Assembly (NCBI RefSeq): GCF_014534745.1
Contig: NZ_JACVVP010000008.1
Coordinates: 152,853 to 216,852 of the forward strand
Origin: Flammeovirga sp. EKP202
GTDB taxonomy: Bacteria; Bacteroidota; Bacteroidia; Cytophagales; Flammeovirgaceae
Direction: 5' to 3'
DNA length: 64,000 bases
Positions 35,979-44,408 of the stretch are shown one piece after another. A program made the translations under genes and the position numbers. The notes below the pieces were generated by a model, which made no database searches, was not told where the DNA came from, and was given only the letters and a program-made list of their open reading frames with translations. The stretch's first letter is position 1; every line of letters begins with the position of its first letter.

Positions 35979-36524
35979 ATGAAGTGGATTCTGCTTTTTA
36001 GCTTAATGGTAATAAGTTACCACAAGGTAGAATCTCAAAATATTGATTTTAATAAAAAAGTGACGGTTGATGACCGTCTTTCTGGGAACTATATTTTACA
36101 AAATACTCGGAATCAAAAAATAGCTTGGGGTTGTGGGATTTACCTTGATAGTGTGACTATCCATTCTTGTAAGGAACCTCAAACCGTGGTCGTTTTAGTT
36201 GGCGATGACAATACAGAAAGCAATAAAAGTGATCATTCTGAAGAGGATTATTACATTGAAAAAGTTACGAACTTCAATTTTTCAGAAGAATCCTTTCAAG
36301 TAGATATCGATAAGATTTCCAATTGTTGTCAATACTTTCTTATCGATTACACGATTATAAATGAACAAACGTTAGATTTAATTTCTCAGAGTTATGGAAT
36401 TGATTGCTCTTGTGATTGTAAATTCAAAATGTCCTTTTATTTCAAAATTTCTGATGCTGAAAAAATGAATAAACTTAAGAATATCACAATCAACGGAGAT
36501 GGAAATTATAAAATAATGATATGA
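35979..36524 (+). CDS. secreted Cys-rich hypothetical protein
   Basis: A 181-residue protein with an N-terminal signal (KWILLFSLMVISYHKVESQ). The mature part has eight Cys residues, including CGIYLDSVTIHSC, SNCCQYF and a late IDCSCDCKFKMSF cluster, followed by YFKI. The pattern VTNFNFSEESFQVDID then CCQYFLIDYTI suggests a beta-rich, disulfide-stabilised or metal-binding domain. I do not recognise a named family. It follows the plug-like gene by two bases and is probably its partner in one transcript. Confidence 0.6.
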   Translation: MKWILLFSLMVISYHKVESQNIDFNKKVTVDDRLSGNYILQNTRNQKIAWGCGIYLDSVTIHSCKEPQTVVVLVGDDNTESNKSDHSEEDYYIEKVTNFNFSEESFQVDIDKISNCCQYFLIDYTIINEQTLDLISQSYGIDCSCDCKFKMSFYFKISDAEKMNKLKNITINGDGNYKIMI

Positions 36525-36718
36525 CAAAAATTAGACTCATTTATGGTCTCCAATTTATAGAGTAATATATTCAATAGAGAGTTTTGCTTTCAATAAGGTC
36601 GGTAAAAATATTTTGTCAATTTGTTGATTCTTATTACATTCATTGAAAGACAACACAACATTGAGATCAAAGTATAACATCGATCTTAAGCCAATTTTTT
36701 ATTTAACTTACTATTTTA

Positions 36719-37576
36719 ATGCAAACCTTAATCGATTACTTTTCTACGATGCCTTCTTCTCATCGATCTATATTATTGGTAGGTGGAATTATGTTCTTTT
36801 GGGTCATAGAAGGTTTTCAGCCGTTATTCCAATTTACAGGCCACAACAAATGGAAGCACGCATTAACCAATATATTTTTTACCCTCACAACAGCAGTGAT
36901 CAATTTATCATTAGCATTTGTAATGGTGAAAGTTTCAGATTGGACTTTAGCTCATCATTTTGGTTATATGCAATGGATGTCTGATTTTCCGTTACCTATT
37001 GTTTTGATTACGGGATTGGCTTTAATGGATCTAATCAGTGCTTATAGTATCCATTATTTGAATCATAAAATTAAGTGGTTTTGGCTTTTTCATTTGATTC
37101 ATCACACTGACACACATGTAGACACTACAACTGCAAACCGACATCATCCAGGAGAGAGTGTATTAAGATTATTCGCGACAATTTTAGGCGTTTTATTCAT
37201 TGGAGCACCTATTTGGATGGTTTTCTTGTATCAGTCGCTTTCAGTGATGCTTTCTCAGTTCAATCATGCCAATATTGTGTTACCGAAAAAGTTAGACCGG
37301 GTATTGAGTTGGGTGATAGTGACACCCAATATGCATCATGTTCATCACCATTATCAACAACCACTTACGGACACAAATTATGGTAACATTTTCTCCATTT
37401 GGGATCGAGTTTTTGGTACTTACGCTGAAGCAGATAATAGTTCTTTAGTCTATGGTGTTGATACGCACATGAAACCTGAAGAAAATAGCAGGATTGCTAA
37501 CCTTCTCAAAATACCATTTCAGGCGTATAGAGACAATACGAGGAGGAATGAAAATAATGAATGGGATAATGCTTGA
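36719..37576 (+). CDS. sterol desaturase / fatty acid hydroxylase family protein
   Basis: A 285-residue membrane di-iron oxygenase-like protein. Four or five hydrophobic helices are visible. The histidine motifs lie in HYLNHKIKWFWLFHLIHHTDTHVD represented by HYLNH and FHLIHHTDTHVD, then NRHHPGE, and NMHHVHHHYQQPLTDTNYG represented by MHHVHHH. These coordinate two irons in the family, which hydroxylates or desaturates lipids. SIWDRVFGTY near the C-terminus is a usual ending. Its lipid substrate cannot be told. The start ATG 36719 leads into a membrane segment after about 25 residues. Single gene. Confidence 0.88.
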   Translation: MQTLIDYFSTMPSSHRSILLVGGIMFFWVIEGFQPLFQFTGHNKWKHALTNIFFTLTTAVINLSLAFVMVKVSDWTLAHHFGYMQWMSDFPLPIVLITGLALMDLISAYSIHYLNHKIKWFWLFHLIHHTDTHVDTTTANRHHPGESVLRLFATILGVLFIGAPIWMVFLYQSLSVMLSQFNHANIVLPKKLDRVLSWVIVTPNMHHVHHHYQQPLTDTNYGNIFSIWDRVFGTYAEADNSSLVYGVDTHMKPEENSRIANLLKIPFQAYRDNTRRNENNEWDNA

Positions 37577-37584
37577 TGGTATAA

Positions 37585-37923
37585 CTATCGATTATTTTTC
37601 TTATAAATCATAGATTCCATTTCTACAGCTTCTAAGAAATCTTTCCATTGTTCTTCTTTCTCTTCTAGATCAACATTGAGGGACATAAGGTGCTCCTCAA
37701 TTGTTTTTTTCAACACAAAAGAAGAGTCATTCAAATACATTGCATGATTTCTATAATCAATGTTATAGATCAATAGAATATTTTCGGTAATGTCTTTCTT
37801 ATCTTGAAAGTCAAAACCAACAGTATAACTTGAAATAATATCGTTCAAAGAGATGGTCAATTGTGCGTCATACTCTTTTGAAATAATTTTCTGTATACTT
37901 TCAATATGATTGGCATAAGTCAT
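37585..37923 (-). CDS. hypothetical protein
   Basis: A 112-residue soluble acidic protein. The C-terminal half is likely helical, with charged stretches (KKTIEEHLMSLNVDLEEKEEQWKDFLEAVE represented by LEEKEEQWKDFLEAVE). The N-terminal half contains QLTISLNDIISSYTVGFDF and NILLIYNIDYRN, which look like beta strands. No signal peptide or membrane segment. No family recognised. It is convergent with the sterol-desaturase-like gene eight bases away and has a 274-base AT-rich gap upstream. Confidence 0.55.
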   Translation of the reverse strand: MTYANHIESIQKIISKEYDAQLTISLNDIISSYTVGFDFQDKKDITENILLIYNIDYRNHAMYLNDSSFVLKKTIEEHLMSLNVDLEEKEEQWKDFLEAVEMESMIYKKNNR

Positions 37924-38156
37924 ATTAAAAATGGGTTAAAAGGTCTTTTATTTAATTTGGCATGAATAGTTCTGATTTTGCTTTAACTCAAATATACAAG
38001 AGGAATAGCATATGAAACAATGAAGTTGACTAAACAATAACAATCTTTTAGTGAAGAGATTTTAATAACAATCTACATTTTGTATTCCTTAAGTATTTAA
38101 TTAGAAAATAAAGTGAAATATATAATCAAGTAAATTTCAATCGGTTGCATATTGAA

Positions 38157-38182
38157 GACAAAAAAGAGCCAATGAAGGCTCT
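38157..38182 (-). terminator. terminator of the PhnA-like gene
   Basis: AGAGCC and GGCTCT (38177-38182) pair; on the minus strand the stem ends in TTTTTT. Confidence 0.75.
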
Positions 38183-38197
38183 CTATTGTATAATTTG

Positions 38198-38779
38198 TTA
38201 TGAGTTCTTCTTTACAAACTTACTAAGAATGACGATGTGCTGACCATTTACCCTTCCTTCTATGTGTTCGGGGTTGTCATGTACTAAAGTAATATTTCTA
38301 ACAGCAGTTCCTCTTTTAGCAGTGAAGTTAGCACCTTTCACATTTAGGTCTTTTGTTAATACTACACTATCTCCATTGGAAAGAATAGCACCATTGCTGT
38401 CTTTATGAATCACCTTATCGCTTTCATCAACTCCTTCTCCTGTTGCTTCTGCCCATGCTTGTGTATCTTCATCAAGGTAAAGCATGTCAAGTAAATCTTG
38501 TGGCCAGCCTTCACTTTTTAAACGAGAAAGCATTCTCCAAGCTAATACTTGAACGGCAGGGTTTTCATTCCACATACTGTCATTCAAGCATCTCCAGTGA
38601 TTAGCATCCATTTTTTCTTTATCATTAATTTGCTCTTGGCATGTAGAGCAAATATAGGCATGATCAACGCTGTCTGATGAATTTTTTGGTTCAACTAAAA
38701 AAGGAGATACATGTTCCGTAGATCCACATAGTTCACAAACACCATTGCTTCTTTTCTGAAGTTCTTTTTCTAAACTCAT
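38198..38779 (-). CDS. phnA: PhnA domain protein
   Basis: A 193-residue protein. The N-terminus is a zinc-ribbon-like region: CELCG near residue 15 and CSTCQ near residue 46. The C-terminus is the PhnA (YjdM-like) domain: KDSNGAILSNGDSVVLTKDLNVKG represented by NGAILSNGDSVVLTKDL, then TAVRNITLVHDNPEHIEGRVNGQHIVILSKFVKK represented by EHIEGRVNGQHIVILSKFVKK. Relatives occur in Bacteroidota at this length, longer than E. coli YjdM (about 110). Despite the name the family is not proven to degrade phosphonates. The middle (WAEATGEGVDESD) is acidic. Single gene. Confidence 0.82.
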   Translation of the reverse strand: MSLEKELQKRSNGVCELCGSTEHVSPFLVEPKNSSDSVDHAYICSTCQEQINDKEKMDANHWRCLNDSMWNENPAVQVLAWRMLSRLKSEGWPQDLLDMLYLDEDTQAWAEATGEGVDESDKVIHKDSNGAILSNGDSVVLTKDLNVKGANFTAKRGTAVRNITLVHDNPEHIEGRVNGQHIVILSKFVKKNS

Positions 38780-39009
38780 TTTAGGATATATATTTTAAAT
38801 CTTGCTTAGCTTCATAAAACATATCAAAATTGCTGAAAAAATAAGGGATATGATAATTCATAAAGGAATATTAATGGAATGCCACTATTTTTTATTTTGA
38901 GTATTCAATTTTAATAACACAATTTTAGGTGAAATTTCATCAAAAATTCCCTTTCAAGGAAGTAAGAGTTAGTAATTTTAGGTTCGTATGATATAAAATA
39001 ATCTAGAGG

Positions 39010-40332
39010 ATGAATAATACCAAGGTACTTGAAGGTAGTGTGTTAAATGTATTCTTGTCGTTTTCAATACCAACAGTATTGGGAATGTTGGCAGTGACGT
39101 CAGCGGGTATAATTGATGGAATTTTTGTGGGAAATTATGTTGGAGCAGAAGCTTTGGCTGCTATTTCTTTATGTTCTCCTATCTACTCTTTGCTATTTGG
39201 ACTTCCGATCCTTTTTTCGGTAGGAGGTGAGGTATTTTGTGGTAAATATATTGGTGAAGGGAAGATTGAGAAAGCTCAAATTATTTTCACAAATATCTTT
39301 GCCATTATAGCGGTAATCAGCTTTATATTGACTTTTTTAGGATTGTTTTTTATTGAAGAAATTGCTGATTTTTTAGGAGCGGATCATTCCATTAAACCAT
39401 TAGTAGTTAACTATTTGCAAATTATTATCAGCATGTCTCCTGTTTTATCGTGTTATGCGTTAACGTATTTTACACGTGTAGATGGAAAGCCTAATTTGAG
39501 TTTTATCTCTTTACTTCTAGTGGCTTTGATTAATACAATTTTGGATTATGTATTTATCGTAAAATTGAATTGGGGAGTAAAAGGCGCTGCTTTGGGAACA
39601 TCTTTATCGTATTTTGTATTGCCAATATTATTAATTCCACCATTTATAAAAGGAAATGGAAACTTGAAGTTTAGGTTTAAAAAGTTAGAATGGAAGATTT
39701 TTAGTGCGATTTCCTATAATGGTTCCTCTGAGTTTTTAAGTGAATTGTCAGGTGGCTTTTTATTTTACCTTATCAATTTACAAATGATAAAATACTATGG
39801 CAATGTAGGTGTAGCGGCTTATGCCATTGTAGGTTACTTGATGTACTTTATGATAATGCTCTGTTATGGTATGTCAGATGCATTGAAATCCATCGTGAGT
39901 GTGAACTTTGGTGCACAATTGATAGATAGGGTAAAGAGCTTCTTAAAAATAGCATTAGTGACGGCTGTTGTTTTAGGTGGATTACTTGCTTTGACAACGA
40001 CCTTATTTGTGGATCAATTTATAGACTTGTTCTTAGAAAATGATAGCCCATCAACGAAGGTTTTAACAAGTCAGTTTATACTATCAGCAGCACCAATAGT
40101 GGTGATTTTAGGTGTTAATATTCTACTTTCGGCATTTTTCACTTCATTACATCATCCCAAACCTTCATTAATTATTTCTTTATTGAGAACATTGGTTTTA
40201 CCAGTGGGACTAATCCTCCTGCTAACTCATTTTTATGGAGGTGAAGGGATCATCAATGCGATAGTATTGTCAGAAGTATTAACATTATGTGTTTCAGGTT
40301 TTTTATATTGGAAATATTTAAGACAATTATAA
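39010..40332 (+). CDS. MATE family efflux transporter
   Basis: A 440-residue inner-membrane protein with about twelve helices in two similar halves. The first half begins LSFSIPTVLGMLAVTSAGIIDGIFVG, represented by IPTVLGMLAVTSAGIIDGIFVG in part, then NYVGAEALAAISLCSPIY, which matches the MATE N-lobe. The second half has AAYAIVGYLMYFMIMLCYG and SVNFGAQLIDRVKSFL. MATE proteins expel cationic drugs or metabolites with Na+ or H+ entry. Substrate is unknown. It ends in a charged tail. A hairpin without T run follows. Length is typical. Confidence 0.9.
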   Translation: MNNTKVLEGSVLNVFLSFSIPTVLGMLAVTSAGIIDGIFVGNYVGAEALAAISLCSPIYSLLFGLPILFSVGGEVFCGKYIGEGKIEKAQIIFTNIFAIIAVISFILTFLGLFFIEEIADFLGADHSIKPLVVNYLQIIISMSPVLSCYALTYFTRVDGKPNLSFISLLLVALINTILDYVFIVKLNWGVKGAALGTSLSYFVLPILLIPPFIKGNGNLKFRFKKLEWKIFSAISYNGSSEFLSELSGGFLFYLINLQMIKYYGNVGVAAYAIVGYLMYFMIMLCYGMSDALKSIVSVNFGAQLIDRVKSFLKIALVTAVVLGGLLALTTTLFVDQFIDLFLENDSPSTKVLTSQFILSAAPIVVILGVNILLSAFFTSLHHPKPSLIISLLRTLVLPVGLILLLTHFYGGEGIINAIVLSEVLTLCVSGFLYWKYLRQL

Positions 40333-40334
40333 AA

Positions 40335-40368
40335 ATGAAGTCTTCAAACTTAAAGTTGAAGACTTCAT
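40335..40368 (+). terminator. hairpin after the MATE gene
   Basis: ATGAAGTCTTCAA pairs perfectly with TTGAAGACTTCAT (40356-40368). There is no T run, so termination is likely but not certain. Confidence 0.6.
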
Positions 40369-40509
40369 ACATTGTGAACTAAGTTTTCGATTATTTATGG
40401 TATTTAGAAATCATTGGATTTCTTCTGATTTACAGAGCATAAATGCTGCTAATACTCAAAATTCCCCCCAGTGGGTTTTCTACTCTTTTAGTTTAGTAGT
40501 TCTAACCCC

Positions 40510-40678
40510 GGCCTTGAAGGGAAAAGCGTTAAGAATTTCATGAATTAAGCCGTTAAAAATGATTTTGCTGTTTGAGCGCAGCGAGTTTAAAATCATTTAG
40601 GCGAAAGGAATGAAATTTAGCTTTTGCATTCAAAGCCTTGACTTTTTTGCTTCGTTTTTGTGTTAAGACAAAAATGAA
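40510..40678. repeat. long foldback element plus second hairpin
   Basis: Arms pair in order from outside in: GGCCTTGAA/TTCAAAGCC, AAAAGC/GCTTTT, AATTTCAT/ATGAAATT, GCC/GGC, AAATGATTTT/AAAATCATTT, GCTG/CAGC. Together they form an imperfect hairpin at 40510-40637. A second hairpin, TTCGTTTTTGT/ACAAAAATGAA, follows at 40651-40678. The element lies in a 441-base gene-free gap and has no coding potential. It resembles interspersed repeats seen in Bacteroidota intergenic regions; only one copy is in this window. Confidence 0.55.
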
Positions 40679-40729
40679 GAAGAAGGAAACATGAGAGTAG
40701 TTCTTATCAAAGCTTGTAGAAACACCGAT

Positions 40730-40756
40730 TGTAAGCTAAGGAAAACTTAGTTTACA
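40730..40756. terminator. hairpin next to the peroxidase gene
   Basis: TGTAAGCTAAG and CTTAGTTTACA pair with one mismatch around GAAAA, 17 bases past the peroxidase stop. No T run is present on either strand. Confidence 0.4.
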
Positions 40757-40773
40757 GTATGTTTCATTTGTAC

Positions 40774-41877
40774 TTATTCAAAAGGGTTAGAATGATTCGG
40801 ATTATTGATAAATTCTTCATCTGTTAATAAATGAAGAAAAGCAATAATGGCTTCTTTTTCCTTTTGAGTAAGGTGTAGTTTTATAGGATCACCTGGGAAA
40901 ATAGGTTCATTGCTAGCCTCTTGGATCAAAGGATCAAGCGTTCTACTTTTCTTAACATGTTCATCATAATGTTCCAATACTTCATCTAAGGTATTGAATC
41001 TTCCATCATGCATGTAAGGTGCCGTTAAGGCTATATTCCTTAATGTCGGAGCTTTGAATTTTCCTTTGTCAAATTCATTTTCGGTTACACTCATCAAACC
41101 CTCTTTCAGATTGGTGTCATCGTCTAGTCCATTATTATGAAATCCTCTGAAACTGACTGGGTCACCTGATGTAAGTACCCCAAGATGGCAATCGCCGCAA
41201 TTACCCCCACGGATTTCACCGGCAATAGGATGAGTAAGGAAGAGGTCCATTCCTAACTTCTCTTGTTCAGTAGGAGTATAGGTTCCTTTGACGATTTGAT
41301 CGTACTTTGAATTCGATGAAATCAAGGTTCTTTCGAACTGAGCGATTGCTTTACCTACTTTCTCTGCAGTAATTTCAGAACTTCCAAATGCAAGGTTAAA
41401 CATCGGAGGATATTTCTCGTCTTGTGATAGTCTTTCAACTACTTCTGCTAATGTCATATCCATTTCCAAAGGATTCTCAATTGGATCTAGTGCTTGACTT
41501 TCTATACTTGGTGCACGACCATCCCAGAAGAATTTGCCGGTCCACATCAAGTTGACAGTAGACATACTACTGAAGTCGCCTGTTCTGCCATGAATGCCCT
41601 CAGCTTTCGCTTTACCATCCGTAAAGGCCAATTGTTGTTGATGACAGGTGCCACAAGATGTAGAGTAATCCCTTGATAATTGAGGGTCGTAGAAAAGCAT
41701 TCTCCCCAACTCAACACCTTTGACAGTCATTGGGTTATCTTCCGGTAAAACGTATTGTTTACCAAAATGTGCTGGGATATCTAAAACATAAGGTGGGTTG
41801 TTGATCGGTTCTGACTCCTCACAACTGGATAATAAGGATAAAAGCAACGGTAAAAAGATGAATTTTCTAGATTGCAT
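40774..41877 (-). CDS. di-heme cytochrome c peroxidase-type lipoprotein
   Basis: A 367-residue exported protein. The leader ends LLSSCEES, a lipobox, so it would be anchored to a membrane facing the periplasm. Two heme motifs are present: CGTCH in the first half and CGDCH in the second. AFTDGKAKAEGIHG, NLMWTGKFFWDGRAPSIESQ represented by FFWDGRAPS, and APYMHDGRFNTLDEVLEHYD represented by PYMHDGRFNTL are typical of the CcpA/MauG family. These reduce hydrogen peroxide using electrons from small cytochromes, or oxidise other substrates. The exact substrate is unclear in this non-clustered gene. Confidence 0.9.
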   Translation of the reverse strand: MQSRKFIFLPLLLSLLSSCEESEPINNPPYVLDIPAHFGKQYVLPEDNPMTVKGVELGRMLFYDPQLSRDYSTSCGTCHQQQLAFTDGKAKAEGIHGRTGDFSSMSTVNLMWTGKFFWDGRAPSIESQALDPIENPLEMDMTLAEVVERLSQDEKYPPMFNLAFGSSEITAEKVGKAIAQFERTLISSNSKYDQIVKGTYTPTEQEKLGMDLFLTHPIAGEIRGGNCGDCHLGVLTSGDPVSFRGFHNNGLDDDTNLKEGLMSVTENEFDKGKFKAPTLRNIALTAPYMHDGRFNTLDEVLEHYDEHVKKSRTLDPLIQEASNEPIFPGDPIKLHLTQKEKEAIIAFLHLLTDEEFINNPNHSNPFE

Positions 41878-42023
41878 GTTACTTTGGTTTGTTATGAAAA
41901 TACAATTTTTTTATGAATAATAAAATTGTTTGTAGAAGGCGTTATCACAACCTTGTTGCATCTTTGTTAATTATTGAAAAGATATTGGAAAGCTGTATTC
42001 TCTGTTGTAAACTTGCAACTATA

Positions 42024-42159
42024 TATAAACATCAAGACACCTTTTTGTAAGAAAAGGTACCAACCGAGCATGTAAAAGCCACGGTGGTAAAATAGATGTG
42101 GTCTGATTCACGACAAAAAAACAGAATCCCCCCTTCTTAAATTATGCTTGATGTTTGTA
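42024..42159 (+). ncRNA. probable structured RNA, unassigned
   Basis: A 13-pair closing stem joins 42024-42036 (TATAAACATCAAG) to 42147-42159 (CTTGATGTTTGTA), with one U-G wobble that favours the plus strand. Inside are ACCTTTT/AAAAGGT (42039-42045 with 42052-42058), ACC-bulge-ACCG with CGGTGGT (42059-42066 with 42082-42088), and GATTC/GAATC (42105-42109 with 42124-42128). The segment is richer in G and C than its surroundings. A 70-residue gene starts 27 bases downstream, so a leader or riboswitch is possible. The CAACCG...CGGTGGTAA stretch recalls part of SAM-I riboswitches, but the rest does not fit. Confidence 0.45.
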
Positions 42160-42186
42160 CTGTTCAACATTATAAACATTAAAAAA

Positions 42187-42399
42187 ATGCTAGAAAAATC
42201 ACCTTTCGATTTAAATTTAAAAGAGTGTTATGACATTTTGAAGGACAAGTTTGTAACTAATCCTTCAGAGGTGAAATATAGAAATTTGACAATGCTACAA
42301 GCAGAAAGACTTTTAGGATTAAGAAATACTAATGATCATTCAAGTCCTAAATTATATGGACATCATTTATTAGTAAAGATAGAAGAAAGATTAGGCTAG
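42187..42399 (+). CDS. hypothetical small protein
   Basis: A 70-residue soluble protein from ATG 42187 (MLEKSPFDLNLKECYD). The in-frame upstream extension to 42148 would begin inside the predicted RNA stem and has a hydrophobic, unlikely sequence. The body has a Leu-rich helical pattern: CYDILKDKFVTNPSEV then LTMLQAERLLGLR. The end HHLLVKIEERLG overlaps the convergent histidine kinase gene by nine bases. No family recognised. It follows the structured-RNA candidate closely, which is the main sign that the two belong together. Confidence 0.5.
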   Translation: MLEKSPFDLNLKECYDILKDKFVTNPSEVKYRNLTMLQAERLLGLRNTNDHSSPKLYGHHLLVKIEERLG

Positions 42400-44007
42400 T
42401 GCTTTTCTAAAGTAGTGATTAGGAAGCCAAACAATGAAGGTAGTTCCTTGATCTACTCTAGAAATAATGGATAAGTGACCTCTTAATCTTTTAATAGTTT
42501 GATCTACAATATAAAGTCCAATTCCTGAACCTACATATTCAGTGTGAGCTCTAAAAAACATTTCTGTTACTCTGTGGATGTATTCTTGTGGAATGCCGAT
42601 CCCGTTGTCTTCAAAGATGATACAGGTGTCATTTTCTTCCACATTAATAGAAATGTTTAAGAGGTTTTTCTCATTGAAGCGGTTTCTACTTCTGAATTGG
42701 AAAGCATTATGAATGATATTTTGAACTATAGAAGTGACTTTTTTAATGTCACTAATGAAAGAGAAATTTTGATTAGAACTGATTGTAACCTCAAGTTTTT
42801 GATCTAGTGCATCTGAGGTAGATTGGATTGTATCTCTTATTAATTGTTCAATTTCAATGGTTACATTATCATTGGGTGTTCTTGCAATTCTAGCAAATTC
42901 CAAGATCTCACTGATAAAGTTGTCCATTTTTTCTAAGCTTTTTTGCTGAAGTTCTAATTGGCTTTTGACTTCTTCAATTTGATGCTCCTGTTGGCTGACA
43001 AAAACGAGCCCTAGAGCGGAGGCTAGGGGAGCCCTTAAATCATGAGAGATATGATAAATTAACGCATCAAGTTCATTATTGGATTTTTGTAGCAGAAGTT
43101 GAGTATGCCTAAGACGGTCCTGTTGCTTCTTCAAGATTGATTCTTGTCGAAAGCGGTCGGAGATATCTTTTCCTATAATTTTAAAACTTTTGGTAGAGGA
43201 TTGGTAAATTACTTTAATCATTAAAGTAAAAATCCGATGTTTATCTCTTTTAAATCTAATTTTTTCGGATTGAGTAGTCATGGTAGATTTAGCTTTCAAA
43301 ATTAATTTTTCAAGCAATTCATAATCATTCCCAAAAACATAATCCATAATATGTGCTTTGGATCGTCCAAGCTTGTCTTCCCATGCTACATTACCTTTCT
43401 GAATATTCCATAGTCCATCTAGATTCACCATTAAATCAAAGGATTCTTGAAAACTGACTTCATTAAGGTTTTGTGAAGCGGTTGTATCTTCAATTTGTCT
43501 GATTAGTAATTTATAAGTATCAACAAGGGGCTGTAAATGTAATGCAAAATCGTCATCAAACTTCTCTTTTTTATCGCAAAGTCCAATAACTCCAATAAGC
43601 TCTTTATCAATGTGTATGGGTATCAACAAATAAGATGACCAAGGGAGACCTCTTATAATTCGGTCATCATCGTAATGTAAAATAGGGTGTACTAGGTGTT
43701 CTGTATATTTTAAAAAATAATGTGCTTTCGATACTTCTTCAAACGGTAGTGTATTTTCTAATATGGCCTTATTAAAGATATTTAAACTATCAAATCTTAC
43801 CTTTTTTTCCATCAAATACTTATAGTTTTTTATACCATCTTGATGGTCAAGTAAGCCTATAAATCCATATTTACAATTGGACGCTTTAGTTAAATTTTCT
43901 ATACTTTCTTGGAGTATTTTTAATGGTTTTTTATTGGATAATAAATGATTATTGATATCAGCTATAAGCCGAAGTATCATACTATCCAAATGGGAATATT
44001 GGGGCAT
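42391..44007 (-). CDS. GAF-PAS sensor histidine kinase, cytosolic
   Basis: A 538-residue kinase without membrane helices. Residues about 15-165 form a GAF domain (NCKYGFIGLLDHQDG, SSYLLIPIHIDKELIGVIGL represented by YLLIPIHIDKELIGVIGL). A PAS-like domain follows at 185-290 (LDGLWNIQKGNVAWEDKLG, FKIIGKDISDRFRQE). A short coiled coil leads to the phospho-acceptor His in YHISHDLRAPLAS near 320. ATPase motifs are N box VQNIIHNAFQF, G1 EDNGIGIP and G2 GSGIGLYIVDQT. No receiver is present. A neighbouring response regulator is absent. It overlaps the convergent small gene by nine bases. Confidence 0.9.
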   Translation of the reverse strand: MPQYSHLDSMILRLIADINNHLLSNKKPLKILQESIENLTKASNCKYGFIGLLDHQDGIKNYKYLMEKKVRFDSLNIFNKAILENTLPFEEVSKAHYFLKYTEHLVHPILHYDDDRIIRGLPWSSYLLIPIHIDKELIGVIGLCDKKEKFDDDFALHLQPLVDTYKLLIRQIEDTTASQNLNEVSFQESFDLMVNLDGLWNIQKGNVAWEDKLGRSKAHIMDYVFGNDYELLEKLILKAKSTMTTQSEKIRFKRDKHRIFTLMIKVIYQSSTKSFKIIGKDISDRFRQESILKKQQDRLRHTQLLLQKSNNELDALIYHISHDLRAPLASALGLVFVSQQEHQIEEVKSQLELQQKSLEKMDNFISEILEFARIARTPNDNVTIEIEQLIRDTIQSTSDALDQKLEVTISSNQNFSFISDIKKVTSIVQNIIHNAFQFRSRNRFNEKNLLNISINVEENDTCIIFEDNGIGIPQEYIHRVTEMFFRAHTEYVGSGIGLYIVDQTIKRLRGHLSIISRVDQGTTFIVWLPNHYFRKALA

Positions 44008-44320
44008 TACATTAACGAATTTATTGTTGATGCTTATAGAACATCAAAAATTAAGAAGAAGTTGTTTTTGCTTTATCTTGAACTTTTTTTGAATGTAATA
44101 TTTGAAGGAGAGTAGTAGGTTTAGAAAAGGTGAATGATTACCATTTGAAAAAATTCATACAATTCTGAATTGACCTATTTTGATTGATTATCCTTCTTTG
44201 AGTGTGCTGAGTACTATGGGTTAGTATTTTTTTTATATTCTTAAAAAGAGAAATAATGCCTTCAACACGTTTGCTTACAGAAGTAAGAAAATAGAATAAA
44301 TAATGAATGAAACCTCAAAA
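44008..44320. other. intergenic stretch, no gene seen
   Basis: This 313-base part of the 401-base gap before the ftsW terminator is AT-rich and holds no convincing gene. The only structure noticed is a short TACTA/TAGTA hairpin followed by eight T at 44212-44234, with no plus-strand gene upstream that needs it. Confidence 0.4.
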
Positions 44321-44376
44321 AAGAAAAAGAGAATTGAAAACGCACTAATCTATTTTAGTGGATATTCTCAATTCCC
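44321..44376 (-). terminator. terminator of the ftsL-ftsW operon
   Basis: GAATTGA (44331-44337) pairs with TCAATTC (44368-44374), enclosing CACTAA/TTAGTG. Read on the minus strand the stem is followed by a T-rich run. Confidence 0.75.
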
Positions 44377-44408
44377 CTTTGAATTATTGCTAGGTAATCA
44401 AATGTCAA

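Noticed and set aside
36643..36984. Plus-strand reading frame of 113 codons overlapping the sterol-desaturase-like gene
   Set aside because: It overlaps a clear gene in another frame and has no recognisable protein features.
42059..42090. CAACCG and CGGTGGTAA as part of a SAM-I riboswitch
   Set aside because: The conserved GAGGGA and the other core segments of SAM-I are missing, so the class is left unassigned.
44212..44234. TACTA/TAGTA hairpin followed by eight T
   Set aside because: Only five pairs, and there is no plus-strand gene upstream for it to end.
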